DNA from: DAOUGC01 sp034429695
GTDB taxonomy: Bacteria > Chloroflexota > Anaerolineae > Anaerolineales > Anaerolineaceae
Assembly (NCBI GenBank): GCA_034429695.1
Contig: DAOUGC010000131.1
Coordinates: 1-31,675, forward strand
Reading direction: 5' to 3'
Length of the DNA stretch: 31,675 bases
Shown here piece after piece: positions 31,130 to 31,675 of the stretch (position 1 is the first letter of the stretch; every line of letters starts with the position of its first letter). Below the pieces are notes generated by a model. That model was not told where the DNA came from. It saw only the letters and a program-made list of their open reading frames with translations, and did no database searches. The translations under genes were made by a program, and so were the position numbers.

Positions 31130-31675
31130 TCAAGCTTTGGGCTTGACGGCAGACACAATTTGGACTGCCAGATATTTTCCAGATTTACCGACCCTGGTGA
31201 GGAAGTGAGTGTCTTCGGCCACTTCCATCACCAGCAAATCATCAATGCGTGTGTCCAGTTCAATCACATCGCCGACATCCAGATTGGTGATTTCGTGCAG
31301 GGAAAGGGTGGAGTTGCCCAGAATGACCTTAATCGGAAGGTCGATGATGTTGAGGTTGTCCATGATGGTCTGACGTGCCACCGGGTCCTGTGGACGTTCC
31401 TTGCGGCCACTGATCCACATGTGCGGGTTGAGCACATTGGCAATCGGTTTCAGGGTGGTGAACGGGATGTAAATGTTCATGATCCCGGTGGTGCCCTGGA
31501 TGGTTAACTCAAAAGTGAGCAGCATGACACGGTCATTGCCCAGCAACATTTGCACCCAGTGCAGGTTGACTGTGCTGTCTTCCAGATTGGGTTCAATGGA
31601 CGCCACCTTGGACCAGGCCGCTTTAAGGTCATTGAGCATGTGCTCAACCAGCCCGCGCAACAGGTTCTGATCGAT
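31130..31675 (-). CDS. fliM: Flagellar motor switch protein FliM (partial, C-terminal part)
   Basis: Only the last 181 codons lie in the window; the gene runs off the right edge with an open frame. FliM is the C-ring component that binds CheY-P and FliG. The visible part has the end of the CheC-like middle domain (VMLLTFELTIQGTTGIMNIYIPFTTLKPIANVL) and the C-terminal SpoA domain (LNIIDLPIKVILGNSTLSLHEITNLDVGDVIELDTRIDDLLVMEVAE). A start codon inside this stretch is not needed; the true start is outside. Confidence 0.95.
   Translation of the reverse strand: MDQNLLRGLVEHMLNDLKAAWSKVASIEPNLEDSTVNLHWVQMLLGNDRVMLLTFELTIQGTTGIMNIYIPFTTLKPIANVLNPHMWISGRKERPQDPVARQTIMDNLNIIDLPIKVILGNSTLSLHEITNLDVGDVIELDTRIDDLLVMEVAEDTHFLTRVGKSGKYLAVQIVSAVKPKA

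Overview
The window is almost entirely a flagellar biosynthesis locus. It holds 39 protein genes (one cut by the right edge), and about 36 of them can be tied to the flagellum or its control. There is no sign of an insertion sequence, prophage, tRNA, rRNA or CRISPR array, and no intergenic gap exceeds about 230 bases. Gene content and order resemble the Firmicutes-type fla/che operon: FliK- and FlhB-like paralogues, the flagellar operon protein between flgD and flgE, flgM-flgN-flgK-flgL-csrA, and fliP-Q-R-flhB-flhA-flhF-fliA. No flgA, flgH or flgI (P/L ring) genes are present. Together with a moderately high G+C this suggests a monoderm-style flagellated bacterium. A member of Chloroflexota or a deep Firmicutes-like lineage is my best guess, but the sequence alone does not settle the phylum.

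Layout. (1) 53-2745, plus strand: filament cap and chaperone genes fliD, flaG and fliS; fliS has its own sigma-28 promoter. A strong terminator follows. (2) 2948-13528, plus strand: the basal body, export ATPase and hook operon flgC-fliE-fliF-fliG-fliH-fliI-fliJ-lytic transglycosylase-flgB-fliK-flgD-flagellar operon protein-flgE, closed by a strong terminator. flgB is displaced from flgC and sits beside a lytic transglycosylase. (3) 13697-15727, plus strand: a small unit with a second FliK-like protein, a free-standing FlhB C-domain homologue and a PilZ (c-di-GMP) protein. (4) A bidirectional terminator separates this from the minus-strand genes. (5) Minus strand, read right to left: fliM (partial)-fliN-fliO-fliP-fliQ, terminator, HDOD protein-response regulator, terminator, fliR-flhB-flhA-flhF-small membrane protein-fliA-HTH protein-flgF-flgG, then a sigma-28 promoter and flgM-flgN-flgK-flgL-csrA.

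How it fits together. FliF/G/M/N build the MS ring and rotor. FlhA/B and FliO/P/Q/R form the export gate, fed by FliH/I/J. FlgB/C/F/G and FliE form the rod, FlgE/D/FliK the hook, and FlgK/L and FliD the junctions and cap. FliA (sigma-28) and its inhibitor FlgM provide the late-gene switch, and the sigma-28 promoters before fliS and flgM agree with that. CsrA, PilZ, the HDOD protein and the response regulator add post-transcriptional and second-messenger control.

Most notable oddities: a perfect-consensus sigma-28 promoter pointing the wrong way, antisense to the response regulator gene; a lipoprotein-type signal on FliP; a signal-less lytic transglycosylase inside the basal-body operon; and an HDOD/receiver pair wedged between fliQ and fliR. 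I found no clearly new multi-gene system.
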